DNA of 64,000 nt from Prosapia bicincta (lineage: Eukaryota > Arthropoda > Insecta > Hemiptera > Cercopidae): the NCBI GenBank assembly GCA_036971475.1, contig JBAIZL010000428.1, positions 1,009,501 through 1,073,500 of the forward strand, written 5' to 3'. This document shows positions 14,401 through 25,861 of this stretch, in pieces. A program made the translations under genes and the position numbers. Numbering within the stretch: position 1 is the first letter of the stretch; every line of letters starts with the position of its first letter. The notes below the pieces were generated by a model that was not told the origin of the DNA, made no database searches, and saw only the letters and a list, made by a program, of their open reading frames with translations.

Positions 14401-17400
14401 ATTCGTTCATAAACACCTAATACTAGTGAAATCAGTATCTTGTCATAAATGTCTTAGTTTAGTTTTTGTAGGACTTTTAAACATGATTATTTCAGCAACA
14501 TTTTTGGTAATATTTTACTTTTTGCCCAAAATGTGTGCATGGCATGTAATTTCTTGGTGTTTTAATTATGTAATAGCCCAGAATAACACAAAAGTATTAT
14601 TATTAGAATAGCTCAGACTGTCTCTTACTGTTAATGGCACAGCTATTCACTCTCATTTCACAGAACCTCTATCTGTTCAGCAAATATTCAATTAATTCCT
14701 GAAGAATCTTTTAAGCCAAATAACTAATACTATTAACATTTGCTGATTCCATCTTCGCGTGAGCTACTAGTAGGCCCTAATCATTATTATTTGAATGTAT
14801 CTTATTATATTTATACCGAATATTCTGCGGATAAATAGAGGAATTGTAGAAAAATATATAATAATTCTTGAAAACCCAAAAGTTAAACAAAAAATGTTAT
14901 TATTTCTAATAATTGAGTTTTTACAGGTTTCAATATTTTTATAAATGTTTCTTTACATAAAGAATAAATGTTATGAATTTACAAAATACATTAACGTTTG
15001 GGTTGGTTATAAACTAATGTAAAAGTAACTTGTGTAACTTCAAAAACAATGTTTTATTAAAAAATTGCAAGATTAATGAACTTCTTTTGCAAGTTTGTCA
15101 TTTCTTCATTCCTGTAGAGTTGATTTTGATTGTTCTGTATTATTGATCACATTTCGCGATATTTCAGAAAAAGTTACAAGAATCATATTTTAATTTATTG
15201 AAATTGATGGCTTATATAATGTAACTTACATTTTTCACTTGGATATATAAACCTTTCACATTATTTGGGACTTACATTAAAAAAAAATTTTAAGTTGATA
15301 ATTTTTAAGATGTGTAATGAAATTCTAAATTTTACTGCATTTATTCAAACATATATTGTTGATAGCAATTAACATTTAAATATTAGTAATGAAACCATTG
15401 AAAGTAAAAAATAAAATGTTTCTGAAGCATGTAAATGGGAACTCTTTTCTATTTGTAAAATGTTTTATTTCATATGCATGGGTAGTAAGGCTTATGGGCA
15501 TGAATTATGGTGACAATTTTAAGTAAAATAATTTTAAATAGCTAATTAAAATTAATAACGAGTCATTATTTAAATTAATTACAGTTAGAATATTTATGTT
15601 GTTTCTTTAATAATTATAAAGTAAGTTATAATTTAAAAAAATACTAATAATTACAAATTAACATTTTTGGTATTAAATAGTTTGTAAAGTTTCTTATATT
15701 TTTCTAAAATTCGAATTATATTATATAGGTAATGCCTGACAAAGAGCAAGTTAATTATGATATTCTAAATAATGAAAAAGTTATTTTAAACATAGCACAC
15801 CTTAAATGATTTGTTAACATTCAAACATAGCCCTAATTTATCTACACACATCAAACAGTATAAACTAAATACAGTCGAACCTTTATATAACGAACCTCCA
15901 GATAACGAAATCCTCTATATAACGAATTTTTACCTCGTCCCATGAAATTTTAGAAGTTATACTGCTTATTTACTTCTATGTAACGAATTTCGGACCTCTC
16001 AATAACGAAGTTTTTTTTTCACTTCAACCAAAGAAATGTAGTGTTGTATAACAATGAAAATATTAAAAAGAGCCCCAATATCACAAAAAATAATAAAAAA
16101 TAACAAATAAAACAAGCTACTTAAGATTAAACCAGAATCAGAATTCTAGTTTGTAACTTCTTGTTTGCTAGATTGTAATTTTGTAATAAGACCCTCTGAT
16201 GATGATGACATGGTCATCGAAATGTACATAAGGGTTTAATCTTAAGTAACTTGTTTGATTTGTTATTTTTGATTATTTCTTGTGTTATTGGGGTTCTTTC
16301 CAATATTTTCATTGTAATATATTGTAATAAATTGTTTATTTTCAGCAGGAATTTCAACAAAACCAAGAATGGTAGGCAAAACACATGTCGGCGATTGACT
16401 GCATGTTATAGTTCGGTTCAGTTAAGAATGCAGTAACTCATCGGTTAGGAATTCTAAGAACTCAACATTTATAGATAGGCCTACTGTACAGGCCTACAGT
16501 ACATTCCTGTGAAAAAATGTCAAAAAGAAAGTGTTTAAGTGTAGCAGAAAAAGTGAGTGTTTTACCAGAGGTTGATAAAGGTGTAAAAATGTTGGATGTT
16601 GGGAAAAAATTCGGTATACCTCAGAGTTCGCTATCCACTATTCTAAAAAACAGGGATCAAATTCTAAAACAAAGTGTTTCTTATGATTTGCAAAGAAAGA
16701 AAATGAAAATTTGTACATTCGACAATATTGATAACGCAATGATTAAATGGGTTACGTTAATGCGCGAGAAAAATTTTCCATTGTCAGAAAATCTTATTAA
16801 AGAAAAGGCTTTGGAATTTGCAGTATCATTAGGACACAGTGGCTTTAACTCAATTAACGGTTGGATAGAAAAATTCAAAAACTGCCATAACATTGTTCAA
16901 AAAGTCATTTCGGGAGAAAGTGCTAGAGTTGATATCCTCACTTGTGAATTTTGGAAAGGAAATGTGCTGGAAAAAGTTTTAAACTTATTATGAACTGAAA
17001 GACATTTTCAATGCTGATGAAACTCGTCTGTTTTTTAAATGTTTGCCCAACAAGACACTAACTTTTAAAACCGACCCTTGTTTTGGAGGAAAAGGAAGCA
17101 AGAAAGGATCACCGTATTAGTGGCAGCTAACATGTTAGGGACAGAAAAACTCAAATTGCTTGTGATTGGCAAAAGCAAATCTCCGCGATGTTTCCGATCT
17201 GTCAAGTCCTTAGAAGTTGATTACCCGTTTAATAAAAAGGCGTGGATGACGAGAGAAATTTTCATTGAATGGATATTGAAGCTGGACAAGCAGATCTCCA
17301 GAGAGAAAAGGAAAATTGCACTTTTCATTGACAACTGCCCTGCACATCCGCATGACATCAATTCCCAACTGAAGAGTGTCAATGTATTTTTCTTTCCACC

Positions 17401-20400
17401 AAATGTTACATCGATACTTCAACCACTCGATCAGGGAGTAATGAAAAAATTAAAGCTACACTACAGAAAAAGAATTTAAAAAAAGATTGTAACTACCGTA
17501 GAGAACAATGAAATCGTACAAAATACATTGTTAATCTAAGGGACTGCATCGCTGAATTGGCAAAAGTTTGGACGAATGACGTGAAGAAAACAACAGTTTT
17601 TAATTGTTTCTCCAAAGCTGGATTTAATTCGGTCACACATGAAGAGGACAGTGAGAACAAAATGACTTTAAGTGAATTAAAAAAGCAATATGGTTTTCTG
17701 AAGAGTTCAGGAAAAGTAACTGATGACATTCCACTTGAAGATTTTATTTGTCTGGAAGAAGATTCGGCTGTTTCCAATTTTCCAGATGACAAAGACATAC
17801 TCCAAAGCATCCAGATGACCAACTCAAATGAACTTTTGAAAGATGATGACGATGAATGATGAATCTGAAGAGAAGAACCCTACAGATCATGAAGTTTTAC
17901 AAGTTTTTAAAATCATCAGGCGAGTATTTCAACTGAAAGATGGTGTACCAGACAACATTTTTAATTCTTTGAATAAATGTGAAACATTCATTTGAACGTG
18001 ATGTTTTATTCAAATGCAAAGTGCAACAAATAATTACTAACTTTTTCAAGTAAAACTTTGTAAACTAGAAACGATTTAAAAAATACCTATACGAAGTTAC
18101 TGTATTTACAAAACGTCGTATTTTATGTTTAATTTAATACAGTATTTTTTTCTCCGGATACAGTCTGTGTAGTGTATAAAACAGTTAGTGCTGTTTGAAA
18201 TTGAATTGTGTATAAAAAAATAAAATACTGATAGATTGTGTGTATTCAAATAAAATCAGTATAGGCAGTTAATAAATAATAGAGTTACTAAATTACGGCC
18301 TCCTGAGTTTGCTTCGATTAAATTCCATTACGTTCAAGTCATGCTTCCTGAAAATGAATTGGTGAGTGTACTTATTTACCAGTAAGTTGTTATAAGCATT
18401 AGATAACTTATCATAATAGCCTATACAGAGTAGACCCTATGAAAAATATTGAATGTGGATATCTAATACAATGAAGAAACATTCTGAAAACATCAATAAA
18501 ACATTTTTAACAACTTGAATTTCAAATAAATTGAGACATTATAAAACATTATCCTATATTAATATTGGCCTATTACACTAACTACGCTCGCGATATTATA
18601 CTGTATCCCTTTAATTACCGCATGTAGTACGGTATGTGTAATGCGGTAAGATCAGTAAGATGGATTGGGAGTATTCTTGACAACACAACCTCTCAATAAC
18701 TAATACCTCTCTACAACGAATTTTTTATCTGGATAATCGACTTCATTATACAGAGGTTCGACTGTATTTCTTTTTAGAACGGTGATTATTTTTTGACAGT
18801 TTTATAATATAGCTACAAAGTGTCTAGTAAGAATAGATATAGATATAAAAAGGTCATTATTTCCTTCCTACAGTAATCTATTTTTACAAAACAATTATCC
18901 TTGGCAATGCAGAAAGTCTTCAGAATTACATTAAAAATGCTACAACTTCCTGGTGGCAGCTTCAAAAATTTAAAAATTTTAAAATAAAACAATAACTTAG
19001 TTTCAAAATACATAAAGCTTTGAAAATCATATCTTTTTATAAGAACAATCTTTGTTGAGCATTACCCTAAAGATTTTAAATAACGTTTTAATTATGATTT
19101 CCTTCAGCTTTACAATTTATTTTACCTACATATTTTAGAATTGTTTGATAACATACATATAAACTTGGTCAATAATCTTTTTTGTGTTATAAGATGTTAA
19201 AACTTTAATAATTCATACACTTACTCTTTTAGTCCAGACTGAAAAATTTTGTCATGCATTTATTGCTCGTGAGAATTGGCAAAACTTTTATGTTTGGAAT
19301 TTCCAAAGTGTTTAACACCTACCAAATTTATAGTTTAAATTGTAACATATAAATAGTTACATTTTAAATTTGGCAAGTTGTTTATTTGTAGTAAAAATAT
19401 TAGCATTTTTATTTATGAATGAATAGAAAAAATTTAAATGAAGTGATAAGTGTGTATAATTTACTAACAATTTCACAAATTTAATGTGATAAAATTGCAT
19501 TTGTTAATAATGCTTACTTGGGGTTTGGTATAACTCTTATTAAATATAACTTTACAATTTTACATGATGTTAACTTTATAATTTTGAAAGTATTACAAAT
19601 AGGCTACAGTTTTTTTAAGGTAAGTATAATGCTCTAAATATGTAAAGGTTTTTACCCTTTTTTTAATTGATTCATGTGTGTGACTGCAATGTTGACTATG
19701 TCCGTGATGGGAACTGTCAGTTCTAGTGAAACTATAATGAATGCAATCATCTACTATCAACACGGACATGCTATGACAGCAATTTCTACAGTCCTCACTG
19801 AAAGCAATAATATATCTTTGTCAATAATTATATTAATTATATTATATTGTAATTAATCTAACAAATTTTATCACTAAATGAAGTTGTCTCTAAATCAACA
19901 CATTGACTGCAGGGATTGTTCAATTGAGTTTCATTATCAATAATAAAATTTGATATTTTATAAATAGTTTACATGAACATTATTTTAAACTAATCACTTA
20001 TTACACTTTTGCTATTACTTGCAACCAGACTTTTTGTTAACTAAAGGTTGTTAAATTGTTAACAACCTTTTGTTAACAAACAGAACAGCAACAAGATTTT
20101 GATATTTATACCAATCATAATTCATGTTTTCAAATTTTATTTTCTGCTTTGAAAATTCTTAGCAACCCATTATCATTAACCATATTAAATTAAGCAAACA
20201 CTGTAGTAACCTACGACTGTAATCTACACCTTAGATAGTACAAAATTTATTTTCCTGGTATTGGTTAAAATACTTTTAGTAAAACTTTCTGGTAGTACTC
20301 ATTGGGATTCATTTCATCTCAAATTCCATATAAAGAATTGAATTTTAAGAATATCTTAGAACTATTGCAAACAGTGTCTGTAATTCGATAACACCACACT

Positions 20401-21982
20401 GTTCATAGAATTTACATAAATTTTACACAAATCATAAATCTGCATTTTGATAATGGTTTATAAAATGAATATTGTACCTTGAAACATAATTCGCATTGAA
20501 AGTCTTTCACCAGTTAAAAAGGTACCAGCAGTTGAATTATTATTCGAAAGTGTACACAAATACAACAACAAAGACTGTTTGGCATTAATTAAAAAAGAAG
20601 TAATATTATGTTAAAGGTTTTAAACATTAAAATAAAATTTAGTACTTTGAGTATTTTCCTAAAATGACTTACATATTACAATTTCAAATTAAAAATCATT
20701 CTAAAAATATAAAGTTAGATTTTTTTTGTAAATGAGAGATTTTTATATTTCAAAATTTTTTATAATTATTATAGTAAAGTTTAATAAGATAATAAATAAA
20801 AGAGCAAACATAATCTATTTGTAACTTGCTTTTAACAGAACCAAACTCACAATAAGAGGCAAAAGAAAGCAATGGAAAGGTAGTATTAGATGACAACAGC
20901 TATTGGACAGTAATGAGGCTCCACTTGATTCAATGCATACAATTCAACTCACTTTGTTTCTTTTTTAACTCGGTTGAGGAAAAATTACATGTCATCTACC
21001 ACTCAAAAGGGATCCCTAAAGAAAACCAGCTGTTGTCACCCCCTATGAATACATTAACCAATGTCAAATCATAAACAAATGATTGTACTGCAAAACATTC
21101 TAAGAAAACAACTAAAGTGATGCAGGAACGTATTAGTTTTTACCATATACCTATAAAACTTCACCTTTAATAAAACTCAGTTTCTTTATGCAACTGTAGA
21201 CATATATTTTTCTTGAAAAATTAAACTTTGAAATTCAAACTCTAGTTATAAAAGGCGTTTAAAACTGTTTTTTTTTTTTTAAATTATCACATAATTTATA
21301 TCCTCTAAGTATATATAATTGAACCCTTAGCATGCATGTTACAGGATGTTTTGATATGCTACATTTTGGAAAACACTTATAGCATGATATCTTAAATTTA
21401 CAAATTCCGTACCTATAAGTTCAGATACATCTATGCTACTGTAGTTAAAAAAAACCAATTAGGTTTCTGGATAATATTAGCATGGTGTAACTGACACCTA
21501 CACTGCATATATCATTTTCGGGGACTTGATATTTGTCAGAAATTTATTATCATAGTAACGGACAGTTATTGAGTCTGTATGTGTGCGTTTAACTCTGAAT
21601 AATAAATTCTTCTGTCAATGTATATCTACTTAAAATAGAAAAGGTACTACAGTGGAAATAACTTTTTGTATGAATTGTGAATTTATTTATTTTATTAGTA
21701 AATGTAAATTGTATTTTTTAAAATTTTATAATTTATTCTTCAATAATTTAGTTGTAAATAGTTCATAATAATTATTTAAAAAAATTAACTTCTGTTTACA
21801 TTTCATTTCTAGTGGTAGACACTGAGTGTGTAGACAAAAACACCAATCTCAGTGGAGGCATGTCATGCTACGAGTTACTCACTCGCTACGGTTACCAATA
21901 CTGCGGCTTACCGTTCTTTGTACAAAACTGTTGCGCTGCACAAAAATATATATGTGACAAACGATTTCGCAGGCGAAGGTAG
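4903..21982 (+). CDS. ADAMTS-family metalloprotease, C-terminal part (5' end missing)
   Basis: Four exons join in frame: 4903-5007, 5833-5987, 12050-12528 and 21813-21982, giving 302 residues and a TAG stop. In order they encode the second half of an ADAMTS cysteine-rich domain, a roughly 180-residue Thr/Tyr/Lys-rich linker with repeated K-N-P-Y motifs, and a terminal six-cysteine module. ADAMTS enzymes are secreted zinc proteases that cut extracellular-matrix proteins. The reprolysin catalytic domain and any earlier thrombospondin repeat are not in the window. No thrombospondin type-1 repeat (WSxWS) is visible in these exons. Splice sites are GT/AG throughout and phases agree (0, 2, 1). The family call is confident for the cysteine-rich part; the exact member is unknown. 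Confidence 0.8.
5008..5832. other. ADAMTS intron
   Basis: AT-rich intron of 825 bases. I see no ORF or repeat of note in it. Confidence 0.7.
5833..5987 (+). CDS. ADAMTS exon: end of cysteine-rich domain
   Basis: Acceptor TTTTAG|GTT, donor AG|GTGAAG, phase 0 to phase 2. It opens with VCNNGRCV, the closing WC..G.CV motif of the ADAMTS cysteine-rich domain. A polar stretch with YSQNTPAYLRR and TAATQTRPFYSQP follows, the start of the disordered linker. Confidence 0.78.
7506..7683. repeat. Foldback with ~65-bp imperfect arms
   Basis: The left arm from about 7506 (AAAAAGTAC, AATTGCTTACTTG, CAAAACATT) is mirrored by the right arm ending near 7683 (AATGTTTTG, CAAGTAAGCAATT, GTACTTTTT). The inner edge of the right arm, read on the - strand, has TTGCTGATG near TTTCAAAACATT, a worn version of the CTGATGA/GAAA layout seen in the other foldbacks. 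Confidence 0.65.
8101..8173. repeat. (AT)n microsatellite
   Basis: Uninterrupted AT dinucleotides, about 73 bases, in the ADAMTS intron. Confidence 0.95.
8345..8400. repeat. (AT)n microsatellite
   Basis: Second AT tract about 170 bases after the first. Small ORFs across it are Tyr-Ile artefacts. Confidence 0.95.
9695..10695 (+). pseudogene. Dead mariner transposase
   Basis: Starts at ATG with MDFKQRINIKFCFKLQ. Several blocks are mariner-like: AKGVHEML (helix-turn-helix region), TGDES, FIDSEGIVHSEFIPRG, SVLICEFL, LKGKRFD, and a CIASKGQYFEGD terminus. Mariner transposases use a DD34D triad. The first Asp (TGDES) is kept but followed at once by a stop. The second site reads HHNNLS instead of HDNA. 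The third site reads SPNLAPCNF where SPDLAPCDF is expected. Frameshifts and stops run throughout, and only 10327-10695 is a continuous frame. I could not fix the terminal inverted repeats. Confidence 0.85.
12050..12528 (+). CDS. ADAMTS exon: Thr/Tyr/Lys-rich linker
   Basis: Acceptor AATTAG|G and donor ACTG|GTAAGT, phase 2 to 1. About 160 codons are open through the exon. The N-terminal part has SEWEEFWRTANATEST; the remainder is a degenerate repeat built on TTTKNPYDYKYK with many Thr, Tyr, Asn and Lys. This looks like an extracellular, possibly O-glycosylated spacer (inference). It has no Cys and very low complexity, unlike the flanking exons. Confidence 0.75.
13560..13720. repeat. Partial copy of the foldback/hammerhead-like family
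   Basis: Contains GATTCCATCTTCACCTGAGC with ACTAGTTT, then GTAGCACTTACTTT and TTTCGGGAGATGT. The same blocks occur at 3.3, 25.9, 30.9, 40.5 and 58.2 kb. A shorter scrap (TGATTCCATCTTCGCGTGAG) is at 14745-14775. Confidence 0.6.
16046..16322. repeat. Foldback with ~88-bp arms and a hammerhead-like centre
   Basis: The left arm (about 16046-16134) is the imperfect reverse complement of the right arm (about 16232-16322). Landmarks are GTATAACAATG outermost and TTAAGATTAAACC innermost on the left, GGTTTAATCTTAA on the right. The centre carries the hammerhead-like fold at 16189-16237, whose stem I runs into the right arm. It interrupts the 5' part of a Tigger element and so inserted after it. Confidence 0.7.
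16189..16237 (+). ncRNA. Hammerhead ribozyme-like motif, all three stems
   Basis: Core CTGATGA (16196-16202) and GAAA (16219-16222). Stem I pairs AGACCCT (16189-16195) with AGGGTTT (16231-16237), 7 bp with one G-U. Stem II pairs GATGAC with GTCATC (6 bp, loop ATG). Stem III is ATG/CAT closed by TA (16222-16229). The residue before the predicted cleavage point is A16230, giving an AUA triplet that fits the NUH rule. One T (16203) between CTGATGA and stem II is unpaired, which departs from the consensus. Hammerheads of this short-stem-III type are known in Penelope-like and related retroelements. Activity is untested. Confidence 0.6.
16517..17858 (+). pseudogene. Tigger transposase, frameshifted
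   Basis: The N-terminal frame (16517-16990) opens with MSKRKCLSVAEKVSVL and has the CENP-B/pogo-type helix-turn-helix (KKFGIPQSSLSTILKN). A DDE domain follows with all three acidic sites recognisable: FNADETRLF, FIDNCPAH and LQPLDQGV. The reading frame shifts near 16980, returns near 17090, then breaks again after 17479 where an in-frame stop precedes the C-terminal part ending in an Asp-rich tail at about 17858. At least three disruptions make it non-functional, although long blocks remain open, so inactivation looks fairly recent. Confidence 0.85.
20001..20065. repeat. Half copy of the 27-kb foldback
   Basis: Matches one arm of the 26988-27191 palindrome (ACACTTTTGCTATTACTTGC, CAGACTTTTTGTTAACTAA) with few changes. 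The other arm is missing. Confidence 0.65.
21813..21982 (+). CDS. ADAMTS last exon: PLAC/ShK-like cysteine module
   Basis: Acceptor TTTCTAG|TG, phase 1, stop TAG at 21980-21982. The 55 codons after the junction give CVD....C, then YELLTRYGYQYC, FFVQNCC and a final C before a basic RFRRRR tail. The CvD...C...C...CC...C spacing resembles PLAC modules that close many ADAMTS and ADAMTS-like proteins, with a longer first loop. A ShK-type domain is the alternative. The terminal poly-Arg is odd and could be a furin-type site. Confidence 0.75.
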
Positions 21983-24076
21983 CCCCACCAGCCGAAGCAA
22001 CAATGTTGATTTCTTAATTTCACAAGTTTAAAACAGATACCTAACTTGGTCTACTGAGTCTTTCACACATGAACAGCTGCAACAGCTATAACAAGTATTT
22101 ATTTTCAGAAGTGTATGTAATAGTTAAAATGTTTCTCGAGGCAGCTCAGAAAAACTGTATTAAATTAGTTGTTAGTTAGAATCATTGTACAATACTCCGT
22201 CCATTCAGGCTGTTTAGATAATTATAGATTAATTCATTTTATAAAAAAAAGTTATGTCAGTAATTAATTACATCATTTTAAAGATTGTAGCTAGAAAGAG
22301 AGATTAAAAGTGAAATTTCACTATTTAAAAATAAAAATATTATTTTTGTATTGTAAAAGATTTATTACAATTAAGTATATCAGAAGAGATTCAGCAAAAT
22401 ATTGAAAATCCTATGTAATTAAAATGCTCAAATTGTATACGGAATTTTATTTTCAAAGCCTGTATTAAAGTATGTGTTTTCATGTCATGTTAATTTTATG
22501 TGTGTGTTTTTTCACAGTTACTACTAGTAAAGACTTTTGATAGGATCAATCACTGTGGTAGTATTAAATTATACATTTAATATTATTTTATTTTTTTTTA
22601 AATAAGAGTTTTATCTAATTACCAGTTGTTTGAAAACAAAACATTCAGATAATATTACATTTATTTTAAGTGAATAAAAGGTTAATTTTTAAAACAATAA
22701 TTTTAAAACTAAATTCGAGACTGTTGGAAGCATCATAGATGCTAGTTTAGGTGAAAGTTAAATTTATTTGATTTATAATATTGAATTTTTAAATGGAAAA
22801 CATTTCAAGGTGCTTTTTTATAACCTATTTTTACTGTAATAGGTAGAACTTGTATAACGAAAATAACAATACATTTTTTAAATTGAAAAATGAGTGCTAT
22901 CAATTTAGTAGCTAAGTTTTCAAATAGTTTTTCTTTTTCACTGAAATGTAGTTAAATTAATTTTTTTAATTCTCAAAAGAAACATGTTAGTATAATTCGA
23001 AAACAAATTATATTATAAAATAATCATTGCCTTATCAATTAACACTTGAACAATGGTAAGTTTAAACACACAAATTACTTAAGTAGTAAAATGGTAAAGA
23101 CAAAAAATATAATACATTAAAAAACCATAAATTTCATTTTATAATAATTTATTTTAATTTATCTATTGTGTTGTAAACAGGTATTAAATGAACTTCTATT
23201 AGCAAATGTTTTTTTTCAATTTAAAAACTTTGTAGCTATTAAAATGCGCATCCGTTTTTACTTTGTAAGTAATACCATTTAAGTAGTTCACTAGATCCGT
23301 GTTTGCTCTTCTATTGTTATGTTTTTTAAAGCAGTTTCAAAAAGAAAACTGTCAAAAAATGATGGAGAATGTTAATGAGTGTGTGAAGGGTGTATATAAA
23401 CAAGGATGTATAATATTAAATATTGATGAACTTTTGTTGTGATATATATATAAAGTGAATGAGCGGTAATAAATGATACAGAATGATTGTACTGATTAGT
23501 TATTTATTTATTTTCCTGAGAAATTTATTTATCTTGACATGTTAACTGCAGAATTTAAATATGTTGTTATGACAAATGGCAAAATATTTTATTTTACATA
23601 GACATACTATTCTTTGGAAATCTAATAAATATGTATATAAATTAGTAAAATGTCCTTTTGTTATAAGAAAAAAAAATGATGTCATCAGCATTATAGCATT
23701 TTGCACTTAACTGTGACTCAAATAATTGAACAATGCACTGACCTAGTGTGATACATGTCTGTTGAAAAATATCAGTAAGTAGGGGTTTTTTGCCAAGTTG
23801 ATATCAATAGTGTAATTAAAAAGTTAAATTTGTTAAAATATTGACCAGGTAATAATAATTTTTTTGTTGCTAGCATTAAAAAAAAAAACTATTATGCCTA
23901 TCACAGAAGTTCACCCCAAACTGTGTAGTAGAGCAGTAGACAGGAGAGTTTGCGCAAAGTTAAGAAAATGCTACTTTCTGTTTTATAATGAATAATACAA
24001 ACATTTGAAATATATTAATAATATTAAAGGTATACCTTTAGAATTAAAATACAGAACACGGTAAGTTGTAGATTAA
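21983..24076. other. Intergenic, right of ADAMTS
   Basis: AT-rich. AATAAA motifs at 22330 and about 22674 could serve as ADAMTS poly(A) signals, but I cannot choose. A repeat shared with 30.5 kb is at 23695-23825. Confidence 0.5.
23695..23825. repeat. Dispersed repeat, copy 1
   Basis: Shares TGACCTAGTG, GAAAAATATCAGTAA and a following TGATATCAA/GTGTAATT block with 30536-30656, in the same order and orientation. The family is unknown; no coding potential is seen. Confidence 0.6.
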
Positions 24077-25390
24077 CCTTCGAGAGGGCGTATAGAGTTT
24101 GAAACAGGAGAGGGGCTTGCGGAGGTTTATTCCGCACAAATACCTTTTAAAATTTAAATGGTTTATGATTTTATGTTTGGGTGACTTCATAATTAAATAC
24201 TAATATGCATTGTAAATAATTTTAGACATCATTTATGTACAATTTAAATTTATATTTAAACGTTTATATTTCTAAAAATATTTCGAATTGTTAAAATGTG
24301 TAAGCAATGTAAACTAGACCACTGTTTTCATTACGGGGGAGGTGTTTGCGGGTTATTTTTCTGTAATGAAGTAATTCAACGTCTAAACATATAAAATATA
24401 TTATTGTGCTGGTAGGCCCTACATATAAGAATATGAAATTAATTATAATATTTAGTGAAAATCAGGAATAATTTTAATAAAATATATAGCCCTAAAAATT
24501 AGTGGATGAAAAAAATATTGGCTTTATAACACAACAGGTTCTAGCAGAATCTTACAGTCTTTAATGAAAAATCAATTCATAATTGTTCATTTCTAAGCTT
24601 ACTAGTGTAGCTAAACATGACCCACTCACATGAGTATTATGTTTCTTCTTGCTGTTCTCCCTTGCCTTCCTGGTTCAGTATACCATAGCATTTTTCGATT
24701 TTTACTAAAAAAAGTTTTTTTCCTATTGTAAAGCTGCACTGTAACTGCTTTCTGGCAGATTTTTAGCAAGATTTTCTCTATTACGTCAAAATCTGACATT
24801 TCAACAAATTGGTCATTTTTGACATTTTCAGATTCATCTATTATGTCTTCATTTGTTTCATTTACAATTTCTTTGACTTCGTCAGGTTCATTATCTGGCA
24901 AAGAGACTCGTTTTCATCAGAATCATCAAAGAGCTGTCTAACAAAATTTTGGGTAGAAAATATTTATTGGTTTTCTTCTTTTTTGACACCACATAGCAAT
25001 TTACGAATTCTCTCCTCTTAAATTGGAACAACAGTAAAATGTGACACTTAGATACTAAAAAAACATACAATACTAAAATAATAATAACAAAAACAGTAAT
25101 AATTTAACCCCACAAAGTCTTTAGTGATGTAAATAACTGCACCAGGAACACTGCACTAATAACTTACATGAAAGGGGGCTTGTGGATGAAACCTCCACAG
25201 TCTGATCGTGCGTGATAAAGATTAAATTCACAATAAATCGATGAGGAAAAAATTAACAATAATAGGTTGGGCCATTTCCTAGAATGCAGGTTGTGAAGTA
25301 ACTAGCTGGAAATAAACATCTGATAGCTGAAAAGGCATTTTCTTAACAAATAATGATAAAAGAAAAACTCTGCATTCATCCTCTCGAAGG
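24077..25390 (-). mobile_element. piggyBac-type transposon relic
   Basis: Begins CCTTCGAGAGG and ends in the exact inverse CCTCTCGAAGG, flanked on both sides by TTAA (24073-24076, 25391-25394), the piggyBac target duplication. Sub-terminal G-rich blocks near both ends (GGGGCTTGCGGAGG, GGGGGCTTGTGGATG) could be transposase-binding sites. At 1314 bp it is about half the usual autonomous length and keeps only an N-terminal transposase remnant, on the - strand. Confidence 0.85.
24626..25020 (-). pseudogene. piggyBac transposase N-terminal remnant
   Basis: The - strand reads RIRKLLCGVKKEENQ, a stop, then NFVRQLFDDSDENESLCQ, then after a frame shift an acidic Glu/Asp/Asn-rich stretch of about 50 residues. 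It closes with LWYTEPGRQGRTARRNIILM. An acidic leader followed by a W.(x)P...GR.R..NII block is how piggyBac-type transposases begin. The catalytic domain is absent. Identification depends mostly on this motif and the surrounding piggyBac ends. Confidence 0.6.
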
Positions 25391-25861
25391 TTAACATTGT
25401 GCCAACTAAGGAGGTAGCCTAACACCTGTGCCAACTTTGCAAGCATTGTGGGGAGTTAGCTACCTTTATCAATGGTCTTTATTTTATTTTATTACACAAG
25501 TTGCATATGTCCAAGGAGTAGTTTTCTCACGCATTTCTAGACGTGCATAACCTTGATTGTTGCACAGTTTTTATTTTCAATTCATATGACTGTGCTAGGG
25601 ACTACGGGGATTTTTATTGACTTTATTATCTCTTTATTTGTGTATGATGATTATAATTGGCGGGACTTCTAAAGTTCATTATCGAGACAAAGTTGATGTA
25701 AGTGGAGATTTCCATTATGGAAACAATTACAGTTAGTCAGTCCCCTCTTAACCTTGACTAGGAGGATCTGGACAGAGTAGTTTTATTATAAAATGAATTT
25801 GGGTCTGATCTTGATGAAGAGATAGTTCACACTAAACACTGGAGATACGGTCTGAGTTAAC

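Larger units (their letters stand above)
15872..18764 (+). mobile_element. Tigger/pogo DNA transposon, nearly full length
   Basis: Ends CAGTCGAACCTTTATATAAC and, on the reverse strand, CAGTCGAACCTCTGTATAAT, flanked by TA (15870-15871, 18765-18766). Sub-terminal ATAACGAA-type repeats occur at both ends. A transposase pseudogene runs 16517-17858 on the same strand. A foldback (16046-16322) has inserted between the left end and the transposase. The whole element lies in the last ADAMTS intron. Confidence 0.85.
12529..21812. other. ADAMTS intron with Tigger element
   Basis: A 9.3-kb intron. It contains partial foldback copies near 13.6, 14.75 and 20.0 kb and the Tigger transposon at 15872-18764. 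The remaining AT-rich DNA shows nothing I can identify. Confidence 0.7.
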
